Part shown: piece after piece, positions 41,864-49,457 of the stretch
Layout of the letters: each line of letters starts with the position of its first letter
Numbering within the stretch: the first letter of the stretch is position 1
NCBI GenBank assembly: GCA_964473155.1
Contig: CAYYNT010000028.1
Coordinates: forward strand, 1-49,457
DNA from: JAJFUG01 sp964473155
GTDB lineage: Bacteria > Gemmatimonadota > Glassbacteria > GWA2-58-10
Direction: 5' to 3'
DNA: 49,457 nucleotides
The notes under the pieces: model-generated
Told to the model about the DNA's origin: nothing
Databases searched by the model: none
The model's input: the letters and a program-made list of their open reading frames with translations, nothing else
Made by a program: the position numbers and the translations under genes

Positions 41864-43687
41864 ATGCAGGACCTGGATCCCAAAGCGCTGGCAGGCGAGA
41901 TAAAGGCGATCGCCGAGACCGAAGGCAACAAGCGGACGCGCCTGATCAATGTTGTGCGCAAAGTGCAGTCCGCCTACGGCATGATCTCGGAAGCGATGAT
42001 CGATATGATCGCCGGAACGCTCGATATATCGAGGATTGAAGTGGAAGGGGTGGTTTCGTTCTACCACTTCCTGAGCGACAGGAAAACCGGCCGCATACCG
42101 ATCTACCTGAACAACAGTGCGGTCTCAGAGATGATGGGCTTCGAGGAAGTGAAAAAAGCTTTAGAGGAATCAGCCGGAATAGCGTTCGGCCAGGTTACCC
42201 GGGATGGTCTGCTTTCATTGCACGAAACATCCTGTATCGGGATGAGCGATCAGGAGCCTGCGGCCCTTGTCGGCGGCAAACCTTTCACCGGCCTTACCGC
42301 AGCTACGGCCCGTAAAATAGTGTCTGGTCTTAAAGCCGGAAAGACCCCACAGAATCTGGTGGATGAAATGGGGTATGGCGATGGGGCCAACGCCCATCCG
42401 CTGGTTCGCTCGATGGTCCGCAACAATCTGCGTAAAAAAGGCCCTGTGCTGTTCTCCGCGATGGAAAAGGGCGCGGCTTTGAAGAAAGCAGTCAGCCTTA
42501 CTCCGCAACAGGTGATCGAACAGGTGAAAGCCGCCAAACTGCGCGGCCGCGGCGGCGCTGGATTCCCCACCGGAATGAAATGGGAGTTCTGCTCACGTTC
42601 GACCGGTTCGCGCCGCTACGTGTTCTGCAACGCGGATGAGGGAGAACCCGGCACCTTCACCGACCGGGTCCTCCTGACTGAAAATCCGCACCTGGTGTTC
42701 GAGGGCATGACCGTGGCCGGCTACGCAATCGGCTCTCCCAAGGGCATCCTTTATCTGCGTCAGGAGTACCAGTACCTTCAGGCTTACCTCGAAGCGGTGC
42801 TGGAAGAGCGGCGCAAAGACGGTCTGCTCGGCCGCAACGTTGCGGGCAAGGAAGGATTCGATTTCGATATCCGTATCCAGATCGGGGCCGGGGCCTATAT
42901 CTGCGGCGAGGAATCGGCCATGATCAATTCCACCGAGGGCAAACGCGGCGAACCCCGCGACCGGCCGCCTTTCCCCGTGCAGGAGGGCTACAAGGGCCAG
43001 CCGACCCTGGTGAACAATGTCGAAACTCTGGCCTGCTGCGCCCGCATTGTCGAGATGGGGCCGCAGTGGTTCATCGATCAGGGAACCAATGTTTCCTCCG
43101 GCACAAAGCTGCTCTCGGTTTCAGGCGACTGCAAGCGGCCGGGAGTTTACGAGCTTTCGATGGGCATCACGATCAGGATGATTCTGTCGGTTGTGGGCGC
43201 GGATGACGCGATGGCCGTGCAGGTGGGCGGCCCCAGCGGCTCCTGCATCGGAGAGAAAGACTTCGACCGCAAGATCTGTTTCGACGACATGCCCACCGGC
43301 GGCGCGCTCATGGTAATCGGCCCGAATCGTAATCTGCTCAAGGTTGTGCATAATTTCATGCGCTTTTTTGTCGAGGAATCCTGCGGCTGGTGCATACCCT
43401 GCCGGGTGGGCAACCAGATGCTTGAAAGCAAGCTGAGAAAGATTTTCGACGGGCACGGCACGCGCAAGGACCTGGACGACCTGGCAGCCTGGGGCAAGAT
43501 AATCAAGAGCGCCAGCCGCTGCGGACTGGGACAGACATCGCCCAACCCGATCCTGACCACCCTGGCAAATTTCCGCGGCCGCTACGAGGAACTGATCAAG
43601 GAAGACGAGTACCTGACGGGCTTCGACCTTGAGGCAGCCGTGACCGACGCCTGCGCCGCCACCGGCAGAACCTTCAACCTGGCGTAG
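41864..43687 (+). CDS. hoxF: NAD-reducing [NiFe]-hydrogenase diaphorase subunit HoxF
   Basis: FMN- and FeS-containing subunit that exchanges electrons with NAD(H). The 607-aa protein fuses a NuoE-like N-terminal domain (about 1-165) to a NuoF-like domain. LRGRGGAGFPTG (226-237) and GAGAYICGEESA (341-352) form the FMN/NADH site; the [4Fe-4S] ligands are Cys507, Cys510, Cys513 and Cys553. In the NuoE-like part only Cys124 of the four [2Fe-2S] ligand positions is seen, so that cluster is probably missing. The ATG at 41864 has a strong GGGAGGA. The length is close to Cupriavidus HoxF (about 602). It heads hoxFUYHW; no separate hoxE is present. Confidence 0.92.
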   Translation: MQDLDPKALAGEIKAIAETEGNKRTRLINVVRKVQSAYGMISEAMIDMIAGTLDISRIEVEGVVSFYHFLSDRKTGRIPIYLNNSAVSEMMGFEEVKKALEESAGIAFGQVTRDGLLSLHETSCIGMSDQEPAALVGGKPFTGLTAATARKIVSGLKAGKTPQNLVDEMGYGDGANAHPLVRSMVRNNLRKKGPVLFSAMEKGAALKKAVSLTPQQVIEQVKAAKLRGRGGAGFPTGMKWEFCSRSTGSRRYVFCNADEGEPGTFTDRVLLTENPHLVFEGMTVAGYAIGSPKGILYLRQEYQYLQAYLEAVLEERRKDGLLGRNVAGKEGFDFDIRIQIGAGAYICGEESAMINSTEGKRGEPRDRPPFPVQEGYKGQPTLVNNVETLACCARIVEMGPQWFIDQGTNVSSGTKLLSVSGDCKRPGVYELSMGITIRMILSVVGADDAMAVQVGGPSGSCIGEKDFDRKICFDDMPTGGALMVIGPNRNLLKVVHNFMRFFVEESCGWCIPCRVGNQMLESKLRKIFDGHGTRKDLDDLAAWGKIIKSASRCGLGQTSPNPILTTLANFRGRYEELIKEDEYLTGFDLEAAVTDACAATGRTFNLA

Positions 43688-43695
43688 AGGAGACA

Positions 43696-44403
43696 ATGAG
43701 CGATAAACTGGGATTCACCATAGACGGGAAAGAGTGCGAAGCCGAAAAAGGGCGCTCGATAATCGAAGCCGCCGAGGCCAATGGGATTTACATACCGCAC
43801 CTGTGTTACATGAAAAAGCTCCGTCCGGTCGGAAGCTGCCGGGTCTGCACGGTAAAGGTCAACGGACGGAACATGGCTGCCTGCACCACACCGGTGGCCG
43901 AGGGTATGATAGTCGAGAACGACACCGAGGAATTGAACGATCAGCGCCGGGCGATTTTAGAGATGCTGTTCGCCGAGGGCAACCATTTCTGCCCCTCCTG
44001 CGAGCGCAGCGGATCCTGCGAGCTTCAGGCCCTGGCCTACCGCCTGAACATCATGGCGCCGCGCTTCCCGTATATGTTCCCGTTGCGCAAGCTTGACGCC
44101 ACGCATAAGAAAATATTCATCGACGGGAACCGTTGTATTCAGTGCGGACGATGCGTGCGCGCGGCCAGCGAACTGGACCACAAGGAAATTCTTGGCTTTA
44201 TCGGCCGGAGCGGCCAGGTTCGCGTCAAGGCCAGCAGTTCCAAGGGTCTGGCGGGAGTGGATATCAGTCCGGATGACGAGTGCGTCAAAGCCTGCCCTGT
44301 AGGCTCGATAATAGTGAAAGAAACCGCATATCGCGTCCCGATAGGCAAGCGCCAGTATGATACAACGCCGATAGGCGCGGATGTTGAAGCCGGCAAGGGC
44401 TGA
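43696..44403 (+). CDS. hoxU: NAD-reducing hydrogenase FeS subunit HoxU
   Basis: Electron-transfer subunit related to the N-terminus of NuoG. The 235-aa protein has a plant-ferredoxin-type [2Fe-2S] domain (HLCYMKKLRPVGSCRVCTV and a later Cys in AACTTPV), the His/Cys cluster NHFCPSCERSGSCELQ, and a ferredoxin-like cluster CIQCGRC with a last Cys in ACPVGSI. The C-terminal VPIGKRQYDTTPIGADVEAG is typical of HoxU. It follows hoxF by eight bases, with GAGGAG before the ATG. Confidence 0.92.
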   Translation: MSDKLGFTIDGKECEAEKGRSIIEAAEANGIYIPHLCYMKKLRPVGSCRVCTVKVNGRNMAACTTPVAEGMIVENDTEELNDQRRAILEMLFAEGNHFCPSCERSGSCELQALAYRLNIMAPRFPYMFPLRKLDATHKKIFIDGNRCIQCGRCVRAASELDHKEILGFIGRSGQVRVKASSSKGLAGVDISPDDECVKACPVGSIIVKETAYRVPIGKRQYDTTPIGADVEAGKG

Positions 44404-44459
44404 GCCCCTGCCCTTACTCATTGAGTAAAAAGGAACAAGGACCATAGACCGAGGGGAAA

Positions 44460-44999
44460 ATGTCAAAACCCAGAATCGCCACATGTTCGCTGGCCGGATG
44501 TTTCGGCTGCCACATGTCGATACTCGACATCGATGAGAGGATACTCAAGCTCGCCGAATTGGTCGAGTTCGACAAAAGCCCGATCAACGACATCAAAAAT
44601 TTCACGGGCGAATGCCTTGTCGGACTGGTCGAGGGCGGGTGCTGCAATTCCGAGAATGTGGAGGTGCTGCGCTCATTCCGCAAGCATTGCAAGATACTGA
44701 TCTCGGTGGGTGAATGCGCTATCATGGGCGGCCTGCCCTCGATGCGCAACGGCATCCCGCTGAAGGAGTGCCTGGACGAGGCCTATCTGAACGGACCGAG
44801 CGTGGTGGACGGGATAATACCCAACGATCCGGAGTTGCCCCTGATCCTGGACAAGGTGTATCCCTGCCATGAAGTGGTCAAGATCGACTACTTCCTGCCG
44901 GGATGTCCACCCCGGGCCGACCTGATCTGGAACGCCCTGGTCGCCCTGCTGACCGGACAGCCGGCCGATCTGCCCTACGAGGTTATCAAGTACGACTGA
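44460..44999 (+). CDS. hoxY: [NiFe]-hydrogenase small subunit HoxY
   Basis: Small subunit of the cytosolic bidirectional (group 3d) hydrogenase, carrying the proximal [4Fe-4S] cluster beside the NiFe site. The 179-aa protein has LAGCFGCHMSILDID (Cys14, Cys17), VGECAIMGGLPSMRNG and YFLPGCPPRADLIWNAL, supplying the ligands. It lacks a Tat signal and the C-terminal medial and distal clusters, which fits a short soluble HoxY. GAGGGGA precedes the ATG. Confidence 0.94.
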   Translation: MSKPRIATCSLAGCFGCHMSILDIDERILKLAELVEFDKSPINDIKNFTGECLVGLVEGGCCNSENVEVLRSFRKHCKILISVGECAIMGGLPSMRNGIPLKECLDEAYLNGPSVVDGIIPNDPELPLILDKVYPCHEVVKIDYFLPGCPPRADLIWNALVALLTGQPADLPYEVIKYD

Positions 45000-45033
45000 T
45001 CACTTGGGAGAGAGACAGAGGAGCACGACCTCC

Positions 45034-46485
45034 ATGCATACTGAAAAGATGATGAAGAAAGTGACGATCCACCCGGTGACCCGAGTCGAGGGGCACGGCA
45101 AGGTGACGATCGCGATTGACGAGGACGGGCATGTCGAGCGCACCCGTCTGCATATTGTCGAGTTCCGCGGCTTCGAGCGCTTTGTCCAGGGCCGTCCGTA
45201 CTGGGAGGCCCCGGTGGTGGTTCAGCGCCTGTGCGGAATCTGCCCGGTGAGCCATCACCTGGCCGCCGCCAAAGCCTGTGACGTGATAGTGGGCGTAGGG
45301 CCGGATGGCCTCTCCCCCACCGCCGAAAAGATGCGCCGCCTGATGCACTACGGCCAGATGCTTCAGAGCCACGCCCTGCATTTCTACCACCTCTGCTCGC
45401 CCGACCTTCTTTTCGGGTTCGACAGCGACGTCACAAAGCGTCACGTTCTGGCCGTGGCCGCCGCCTACCCGGAGATAGCCCTGCAGGGGATCCTGCTGCG
45501 CAAATACGGTCAGGAGGTCATCCAGGCCACGGCAGGCAAGAAAATCCATGGCACGGGCGCAATTCCCGGCGGGATCAACAAGCATCTGACTGCCGAGGAG
45601 AAGGCGCATTTCCAGAAAGATATAGACCAGATGATCGCCTGGTCCATGGGGGCGGTCCAACTGGTCAAGAAGGTGCATTCGCAGAACCCGCAATTCTTCG
45701 ACAGTTTCGGCGCTTTCCCCTCGAACCACTTCAGCCTGGTGCGTAAGGACGGGGCGCTGGACCTGTACCACGGCAACCTGCGCGCCGTGGACAAGGACGG
45801 GGCCAAAATTTTCGATCAGGTGGACTATGCCGATTACCTTTCTTATATCGGCGAGGGCGTGCGCACCTGGAGCTACATGAAATTCCCCTTCATCAAGAAC
45901 CTTGGCAAGGCCAGCGGCTGGTACAGAGTGGGCCCCCTGGCGCGCCTGAACACCTGCGATTTCATCCCGAGCGACCTGGCGCAGAAAGAGTTCGAGATCT
46001 TCAAGGCCTACACCGGAGGCAAGCCCAATAACTACAGCCTGCATTATCACTGGGCCCGGATGATCGAGATGCTGCACAGCGCCGAGATGATAAAGATGTT
46101 GATCAACGATCCGGACGTGCTCTCCGGCGAACTGGTGCGCAAGGGCGTGAAAAAGAACGAGGGAGTCGGTCTGATCGAGGCCCCGCGAGGGACCCTGTTC
46201 CACCATTACCAGACGAACGATCAGGACCAGATAACTATGTGCAACCTGATCGTCTCCACCACCAACAACAACGATTCGATGAACAAGGCGGTGGAGGTGG
46301 TGGCCGGGCAGTTCCTGGAAGGCCGCGAGGTGACCGAGGGGCTGCTTAACCATATCGAGGTGGCGATACGGGCGTACGATCCATGCCTGAGCTGCGCCAC
46401 TCACGCTTTGGGGCAGATGGCGCTGGACGTTGAGCTGGTGGACGCTGCCAGCCGTCAGATCAGCCGCCTTGTTCGCGGGGTCTGA
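45034..46485 (+). CDS. hoxH: [NiFe]-hydrogenase large subunit HoxH
   Basis: Catalytic NiFe subunit. The 483-aa protein has the N-terminal RVEGHGK and RLCGICPVSHH motifs (Cys67, Cys70) and the C-terminal DPCLSCATHALG (Cys451, Cys454), the four Ni/Fe ligands. The residues after His457 (26 aa) are the peptide that a maturation protease removes, as known for Cupriavidus HoxH. The frame opens at TTG 45004; the ATG at 45034 is used, although its spacing from GAGGAG is long. The protease gene hoxW follows directly. Confidence 0.94.
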   Translation: MHTEKMMKKVTIHPVTRVEGHGKVTIAIDEDGHVERTRLHIVEFRGFERFVQGRPYWEAPVVVQRLCGICPVSHHLAAAKACDVIVGVGPDGLSPTAEKMRRLMHYGQMLQSHALHFYHLCSPDLLFGFDSDVTKRHVLAVAAAYPEIALQGILLRKYGQEVIQATAGKKIHGTGAIPGGINKHLTAEEKAHFQKDIDQMIAWSMGAVQLVKKVHSQNPQFFDSFGAFPSNHFSLVRKDGALDLYHGNLRAVDKDGAKIFDQVDYADYLSYIGEGVRTWSYMKFPFIKNLGKASGWYRVGPLARLNTCDFIPSDLAQKEFEIFKAYTGGKPNNYSLHYHWARMIEMLHSAEMIKMLINDPDVLSGELVRKGVKKNEGVGLIEAPRGTLFHHYQTNDQDQITMCNLIVSTTNNNDSMNKAVEVVAGQFLEGREVTEGLLNHIEVAIRAYDPCLSCATHALGQMALDVELVDAASRQISRLVRGV

Positions 46486-46488
46486 GCC

Positions 46489-46956
46489 TTGAGAATCCTG
46501 ATCCTGGGATACGGCAACCCGGGCCGCAGTGATGACGGCCTGGGTCCGCTTCTGGCCGAGACCGTTGCCGGATGGGGGATCGATGGCGTGGATGCTGCCT
46601 GGGATTACCAGTTGAACATCGAGCATGCGGCGGAACTGGCCCGGACAGATTTGGCGCTTTTCGCGGATGCCGCCCTGGAGGCGCCGGAGCCGTTTGGCCT
46701 GACAAAGCTGGCTCCCTCGAACGCAACGCATTTTTCCACCCATTCGATGCCGCCCGCCGCGGTGCTCGAAACATGCCGAACCGCCTGGGGCCGAACACCG
46801 CCCTCGTTCGTCATGGCGCTGCGGGGTGAAAGTTTCGAGATGGGCGAGGGCTTGAGCGATAAAGCGGCCTCGCGGCTGGAACAGGCCCTCCTGTTTCTGC
46901 GCGGAGTCATAGAATCGGATGACCCGCTCCGCGAACTCGAAAAACACGCGGTCTGA
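46489..46956 (+). CDS. hoxW: hydrogenase maturation protease HoxW
   Basis: HyaD/HoxW-type endopeptidase that trims the C-terminus of HoxH after Ni insertion. The 155-aa protein begins with ILGYGNPGRSDDGLGPLLAE, where the Asp/Glu residues contact nickel, and has the family segments YQLNIEHAAEL and FADAA. The only plausible start is TTG at 46489, three bases after the hoxH stop, so coupling is likely. Its placement beside hoxH supports the assignment. The hyp genes for NiFe insertion are not in the window. Confidence 0.9.
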   Translation: MRILILGYGNPGRSDDGLGPLLAETVAGWGIDGVDAAWDYQLNIEHAAELARTDLALFADAALEAPEPFGLTKLAPSNATHFSTHSMPPAAVLETCRTAWGRTPPSFVMALRGESFEMGEGLSDKAASRLEQALLFLRGVIESDDPLRELEKHAV

Positions 46957-46990
46957 TATCCCCTGACAATGGTCAGGAGGGAATGTTTTT

Positions 46991-47125
46991 ATGGCTGATT
47001 TGAACGAGAAGTGCGTTATATTGGCTTTCAGGATGGAAACACCATTTACAAGTCCAGGAAATAATTGCAACTTGATATCAGGGAATAATTTTAATCAGGA
47101 GACTCAGCGATGGCTGGAGCGATGA
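46991..47125 (+). CDS. possible 44-aa protein coupled to the response regulator
   Basis: The hoxW-regulator gap contains a frame starting at an ATG nine bases after GGAGGG. It encodes 44 residues (starting MADLNEKCVILAFR), unlike any family I know. Its TGA overlaps an in-frame ATG of the receiver gene (ATGA at 47122-47125), which suggests translational coupling. A small hairpin, CCTGAC-AATG-GTCAGG, precedes its ribosome-binding site. Chance is a real alternative for so short a frame. Confidence 0.35.
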   Translation: MADLNEKCVILAFRMETPFTSPGNNCNLISGNNFNQETQRWLER

Positions 47126-47493
47126 ACAAGACCATCCTGGTTATCGACGACGACAGGGACATCCTCGAAGCGATGAAGATCATGCTCGAGACCGAGGGTT
47201 TCACGGTCGAAACGGCGATTGACGGCCAGCAGGGGCTTGAAAAAGCATTGAGCGTGAAGCCGGACCTGGTTCTGGCGGACATGATGATGGAAACAGTCGA
47301 CGCCGGGGCCAATGCCGCCACCCGGATCAAGCAGGCCGGTTGCAAGGCCCCGGTGATATTGCTCAGCTCCATCGGCGACACCACCAGTTATAACATGGAC
47401 ATTTCCAGTCTCGGGTTCGAGGGCGCGCTTCAGAAACCAGTTATTCCCTCGGTGCTGATTCCATTGATTAAAAGGAAGCTTAACCTGAAATAA
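47110..47493 (+). CDS. single-domain response regulator
   Basis: A 127-aa receiver domain without an output domain. The acidic pocket VIDDDRD (13-15), phosphate-acceptor Asp57 (LVLADMMM), Ser86/87 and Lys109 (LQKPV) are all present, so it should be phosphorylated. The stretch ETVDAGANAATRIK and the atypical GDTTSYNMDISSLGF loop make it a divergent receiver. The ATG at 47110 is eight bases after AGGAG; an ATG at 47122 also exists. It lies between hoxW and a sensor kinase gene, its likely phosphodonor. Confidence 0.88.
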   Translation: MAGAMNKTILVIDDDRDILEAMKIMLETEGFTVETAIDGQQGLEKALSVKPDLVLADMMMETVDAGANAATRIKQAGCKAPVILLSSIGDTTSYNMDISSLGFEGALQKPVIPSVLIPLIKRKLNLK

Positions 47494-47581
47494 GCACGCT
47501 GCACCGGTTGCGGCCCGCCTCCCCTTGCCGGATAAGCGGAGGGCGGGCCGTGATCCGGAGCAGAACCAACCGATCGAGATC

Positions 47582-48976
47582 ATGTCCCAGGAGCCTCGAA
47601 TACAACTCAAGGGAATCAGGCGGCTGGAGCTGACATTCGAGAACGAGCTTGTCGACCGGATCGGCTGGTTCATACGGATGCGCTGGATGGCCGGGCTGGG
47701 CGTCAGCGGCACAATCCTGGTTTCGACTTCCCTGTTCGACCTTCTGGTGAACCGGGATCGCCTTCTTCTGATTTCCTCCTCGATTTTTCTTGTCAATATT
47801 GTCTATCTCCTGTATTTCAAGTGGCTTCAATCAAGACGGACCCTTCCGGGCTGGCATACGCTCGTCTCGCGGCTGGCCAATGTGCAGATATCGATCGATC
47901 TGCTGCTGCTCAACATCCTGGTGTATTTCTCCGGAGGGGTTGAAAACCCGTTTTCCTTCTACTTCATTTTTCACATCATAATCGCAAGCATCCTTCTCTC
48001 CACCACCGCCAGCTATCTGCAGGCGGCCCTGGCAGTGGGAGTATACGACCTGATCCTGCTGGCCGAATACCTCCGGCTGATCCCGCACCACCGTCTGTTC
48101 CGGTTTTTCAGCCCGGAAATATATGACAATCCGGTCTTCCTGCTGGGCAACGCGGCCGTGTTCAGCACCACTCTGTTCATTTCGGTCTACATGGCCACCA
48201 GCATAACCAGGCAGCTTCGGTCGCGGGAGGAGGAGCTCGTCCGGGTGAAAAACTCGCTGGAACAGGCCAACGAGCAGCTTCAGAAACTGCACGAATACCG
48301 CACCCGCTTTATCCTGAGAGTGGAGCACGAGCTGAAGGCCCCGCTGGCGGCGATACACAGCCTGATTACGGTGATCCTGACCTCGTTCGAGGCCGGTCTG
48401 GAACCCAGAGTAAAAGAACTGTTGCGGCGCTCGGAGGCCCGGGTGATGAACCTTCTGGATATGATCCGGGAACTGCTCGAGCTGTCGCGAATGAAAATGG
48501 CGGCCCACCGTTTCAATATGCAGAATATTGAACCGGGAGCGCTGATCGAGCACCAGATAGAGCTGGTGCGGCACCAGGCCGCGGCGCGCGCTCTCTCACT
48601 GAGCGCCGAAATACAACCCGGTCTGCCCTCTCTTTACGCCGATCCGGAGGCTTTCAATCAGATTCTGCTGAACCTTCTGAGCAATGCGGTCAAATACACC
48701 GAGCGTGGCGGCGTGAAACTGAAAGCGGCGGTGGAAGATGAATTGTTTGTGCTGTCGGTTTCCGACACGGGAATAGGCTTGAGCGAGGACGAAAAAGGAC
48801 GCCTGTTCGAGGAGTTTTTCCGGGGCAGCCGGGCCAAAGGCCTGGGCGAGGGCACGGGGCTGGGACTTTCCATAATCAAGGAGATCGTAGAGGCCCACGG
48901 CGGCGCTATCGAGGTGGAAAGCCAGGCTGGCAAGGGTTCGACATTCACCGTGCGGCTGCCGCTGAAGGGTGAATAA
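47582..48976 (+). CDS. RegB-like membrane sensor histidine kinase
   Basis: A 464-aa kinase with six predicted TM helices (about 35-52, 60-79, 103-117, 125-142, 145-165, 187-206). The third-fourth TM region contains SGGVENPF, the GGxxNPF motif that binds ubiquinone in RegB/PrrB. A coiled coil follows, then the HisKA domain with His249 (RVEHELKAPLAA), the N box (NLLSNAVKYT), G1 (DTGIGL) and G2 (GTGLGLSI). The ATG at 47582 is used; TTG 47525 would add 19 residues. No cognate DNA-binding regulator is adjacent, only the lone receiver. GGxxNPF also occurs in other kinases, so quinone sensing is inferred. Confidence 0.85.
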   Translation: MSQEPRIQLKGIRRLELTFENELVDRIGWFIRMRWMAGLGVSGTILVSTSLFDLLVNRDRLLLISSSIFLVNIVYLLYFKWLQSRRTLPGWHTLVSRLANVQISIDLLLLNILVYFSGGVENPFSFYFIFHIIIASILLSTTASYLQAALAVGVYDLILLAEYLRLIPHHRLFRFFSPEIYDNPVFLLGNAAVFSTTLFISVYMATSITRQLRSREEELVRVKNSLEQANEQLQKLHEYRTRFILRVEHELKAPLAAIHSLITVILTSFEAGLEPRVKELLRRSEARVMNLLDMIRELLELSRMKMAAHRFNMQNIEPGALIEHQIELVRHQAAARALSLSAEIQPGLPSLYADPEAFNQILLNLLSNAVKYTERGGVKLKAAVEDELFVLSVSDTGIGLSEDEKGRLFEEFFRGSRAKGLGEGTGLGLSIIKEIVEAHGGAIEVESQAGKGSTFTVRLPLKGE

Positions 48977-49019
48977 TTGCTGCCCCGGATACAATGAACC
49001 TTGGAATAGAGAAAATAAT

Positions 49020-49211
49020 ATGCAGTTACAAGGCCGGTTCTTCGATGATGACGGAAACGAGATCAATCCTGAATTGATCATAAAACCGGGATTATGCCTG
49101 CTCTGCAAAAAGGACGATGACCCTTCCGAATATATCTTCTGTACATTGACCAGGGCTGATCAGCAGGCCGATTCTGAATTCCGTTGCGGGGCTTACGAAA
49201 AGAAAAGCTGA
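49020..49211 (+). CDS. small four-cysteine protein
   Basis: A 63-aa acidic protein of unknown function. After an opening FFDDDGNEINPELIIKPGLC there are four cysteines: the CLLC pair, then FCTL and FRCGAY, in a pattern that could bind zinc or a small FeS cluster. The ATG at 49020 is preceded by GGAATAGAG; an upstream reading from 48969 overlaps the kinase stop. It is the last gene, 43 bp after the kinase. Confidence 0.65.
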   Translation: MQLQGRFFDDDGNEINPELIIKPGLCLLCKKDDDPSEYIFCTLTRADQQADSEFRCGAYEKKS

Positions 49212-49306
49212 AGCGCTGTCTTAATGATCATAACCGGCTTCTTCTATAAGGCATCTCCCCATATAGAAGCGTGTTGAAAAATGTTTAAAAACACAAGCCC
49301 CTGTTT

Positions 49307-49431
49307 CCCCTTTTCTAAGGGGTACTAACTTCTCTACTGTTAAGCGATTGCAGATGAACGGCAGTAGTGGGCTTTTCCCCCCCCTTCTCAAGGGGGGACC
49401 GCGGCAGCAATATCCGGTTAGGATATTGCTG
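49307..49431. repeat. cluster of three hairpin-forming repeats in the gene-free tail
   Basis: The 49212-49457 tail has no gene. It contains CCCC-TTTTCTAA-GGGG (49307-49322) and the similar CCCCCC-TTCTCAA-GGGGGG (49379-49397), then a perfect 11-bp stem CAGCAATATCC/GGATATTGCTG with a 5-base loop (49405-49431). None is followed by a T-tract on the plus strand. The first two look like copies of one dispersed repeat type. Confidence 0.55.
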
Positions 49432-49457
49432 AGAGGATCAAAAAAGTTTTACGGTCA

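Noticed and set aside
44986..47070. 694-aa open frame on the minus strand opposite hoxH and hoxW
   Set aside because: It is antisense to strongly supported hydrogenase genes, shows no recognisable domain, and looks like a by-product of codon bias in GC-rich DNA.

Overview
The window is about 49.5 kb of GC-rich bacterial chromosome, almost entirely ordinary coding sequence with short gaps. It contains three tRNA genes, RNase P RNA and about 38 protein genes. Housekeeping content (pnp, infB, nusA, dnaG, rpoD, recJ, mutS2, dnaJ, obg) marks it as core chromosome, not plasmid or phage. FliN-like and CheZ-like proteins imply flagellar motility and chemotaxis. The 126-aa gene at 3361 resembles a small family I recall mainly from Planctomycetes and Verrucomicrobia. 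Together with unusual gene orders (hrcA next to dnaJ without grpE/dnaK; nusA next to infB without ylxR) this suggests an uncultured lineage near the PVC/FCB groups. That placement is inference, not something the sequence proves.

Layout. 1-4860, mostly plus strand: a truncated tRNA-Met, a YigZ-type protein, Lon protease, the 126-aa protein and malate dehydrogenase, ending in a bidirectional terminator. 4884-41412, minus strand (listed against transcription): a 3-TM protein, FliN, RsmA; then an M16 peptidase and the translation/RNA-decay cluster pnp, rpsO, ribF, truB, rbfA, ylxP-like, infB, nusA, rimP; coaD, rsmD, recJ; rnpB and a C4 zinc-ribbon coiled-coil protein; tRNA-Val and tRNA-Ile2; rpoD, dnaG, mutS2; rpsU; a CheZ-like phosphatase; rsmE, dnaJ, hrcA, hemW, dprA, obg, icd; and a tandem pair of related coiled-coil proteins, one with a C-terminal zinc ribbon. 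41413-49457, plus strand: a 450-bp regulatory region, the NAD-linked [NiFe]-hydrogenase operon hoxF-hoxU-hoxY-hoxH-hoxW, a lone receiver protein, a RegB-like sensor kinase, a 63-aa four-cysteine protein, and a gene-free tail with hairpin repeats.

The metabolic highlight is the Hox enzyme. HoxH/HoxY form the hydrogenase module, HoxF/HoxU the NAD(H)-oxidoreductase module, and HoxW matures HoxH. Its upstream region has two perfect CRP-type palindromes 32 bp apart. The kinase downstream carries a GGxxNPF motif, known in RegB for quinone sensing, so redox and energy control of hydrogen metabolism is a reasonable hypothesis. Other points of interest are the tandem coiled-coil paralogues, a CheZ with an extra CheY-docking-like peptide, and terminator-like hairpins in the leaders of the rimP-nusA operon and of rpoD. 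I saw no CRISPR array, intact insertion sequence, prophage or defence island.
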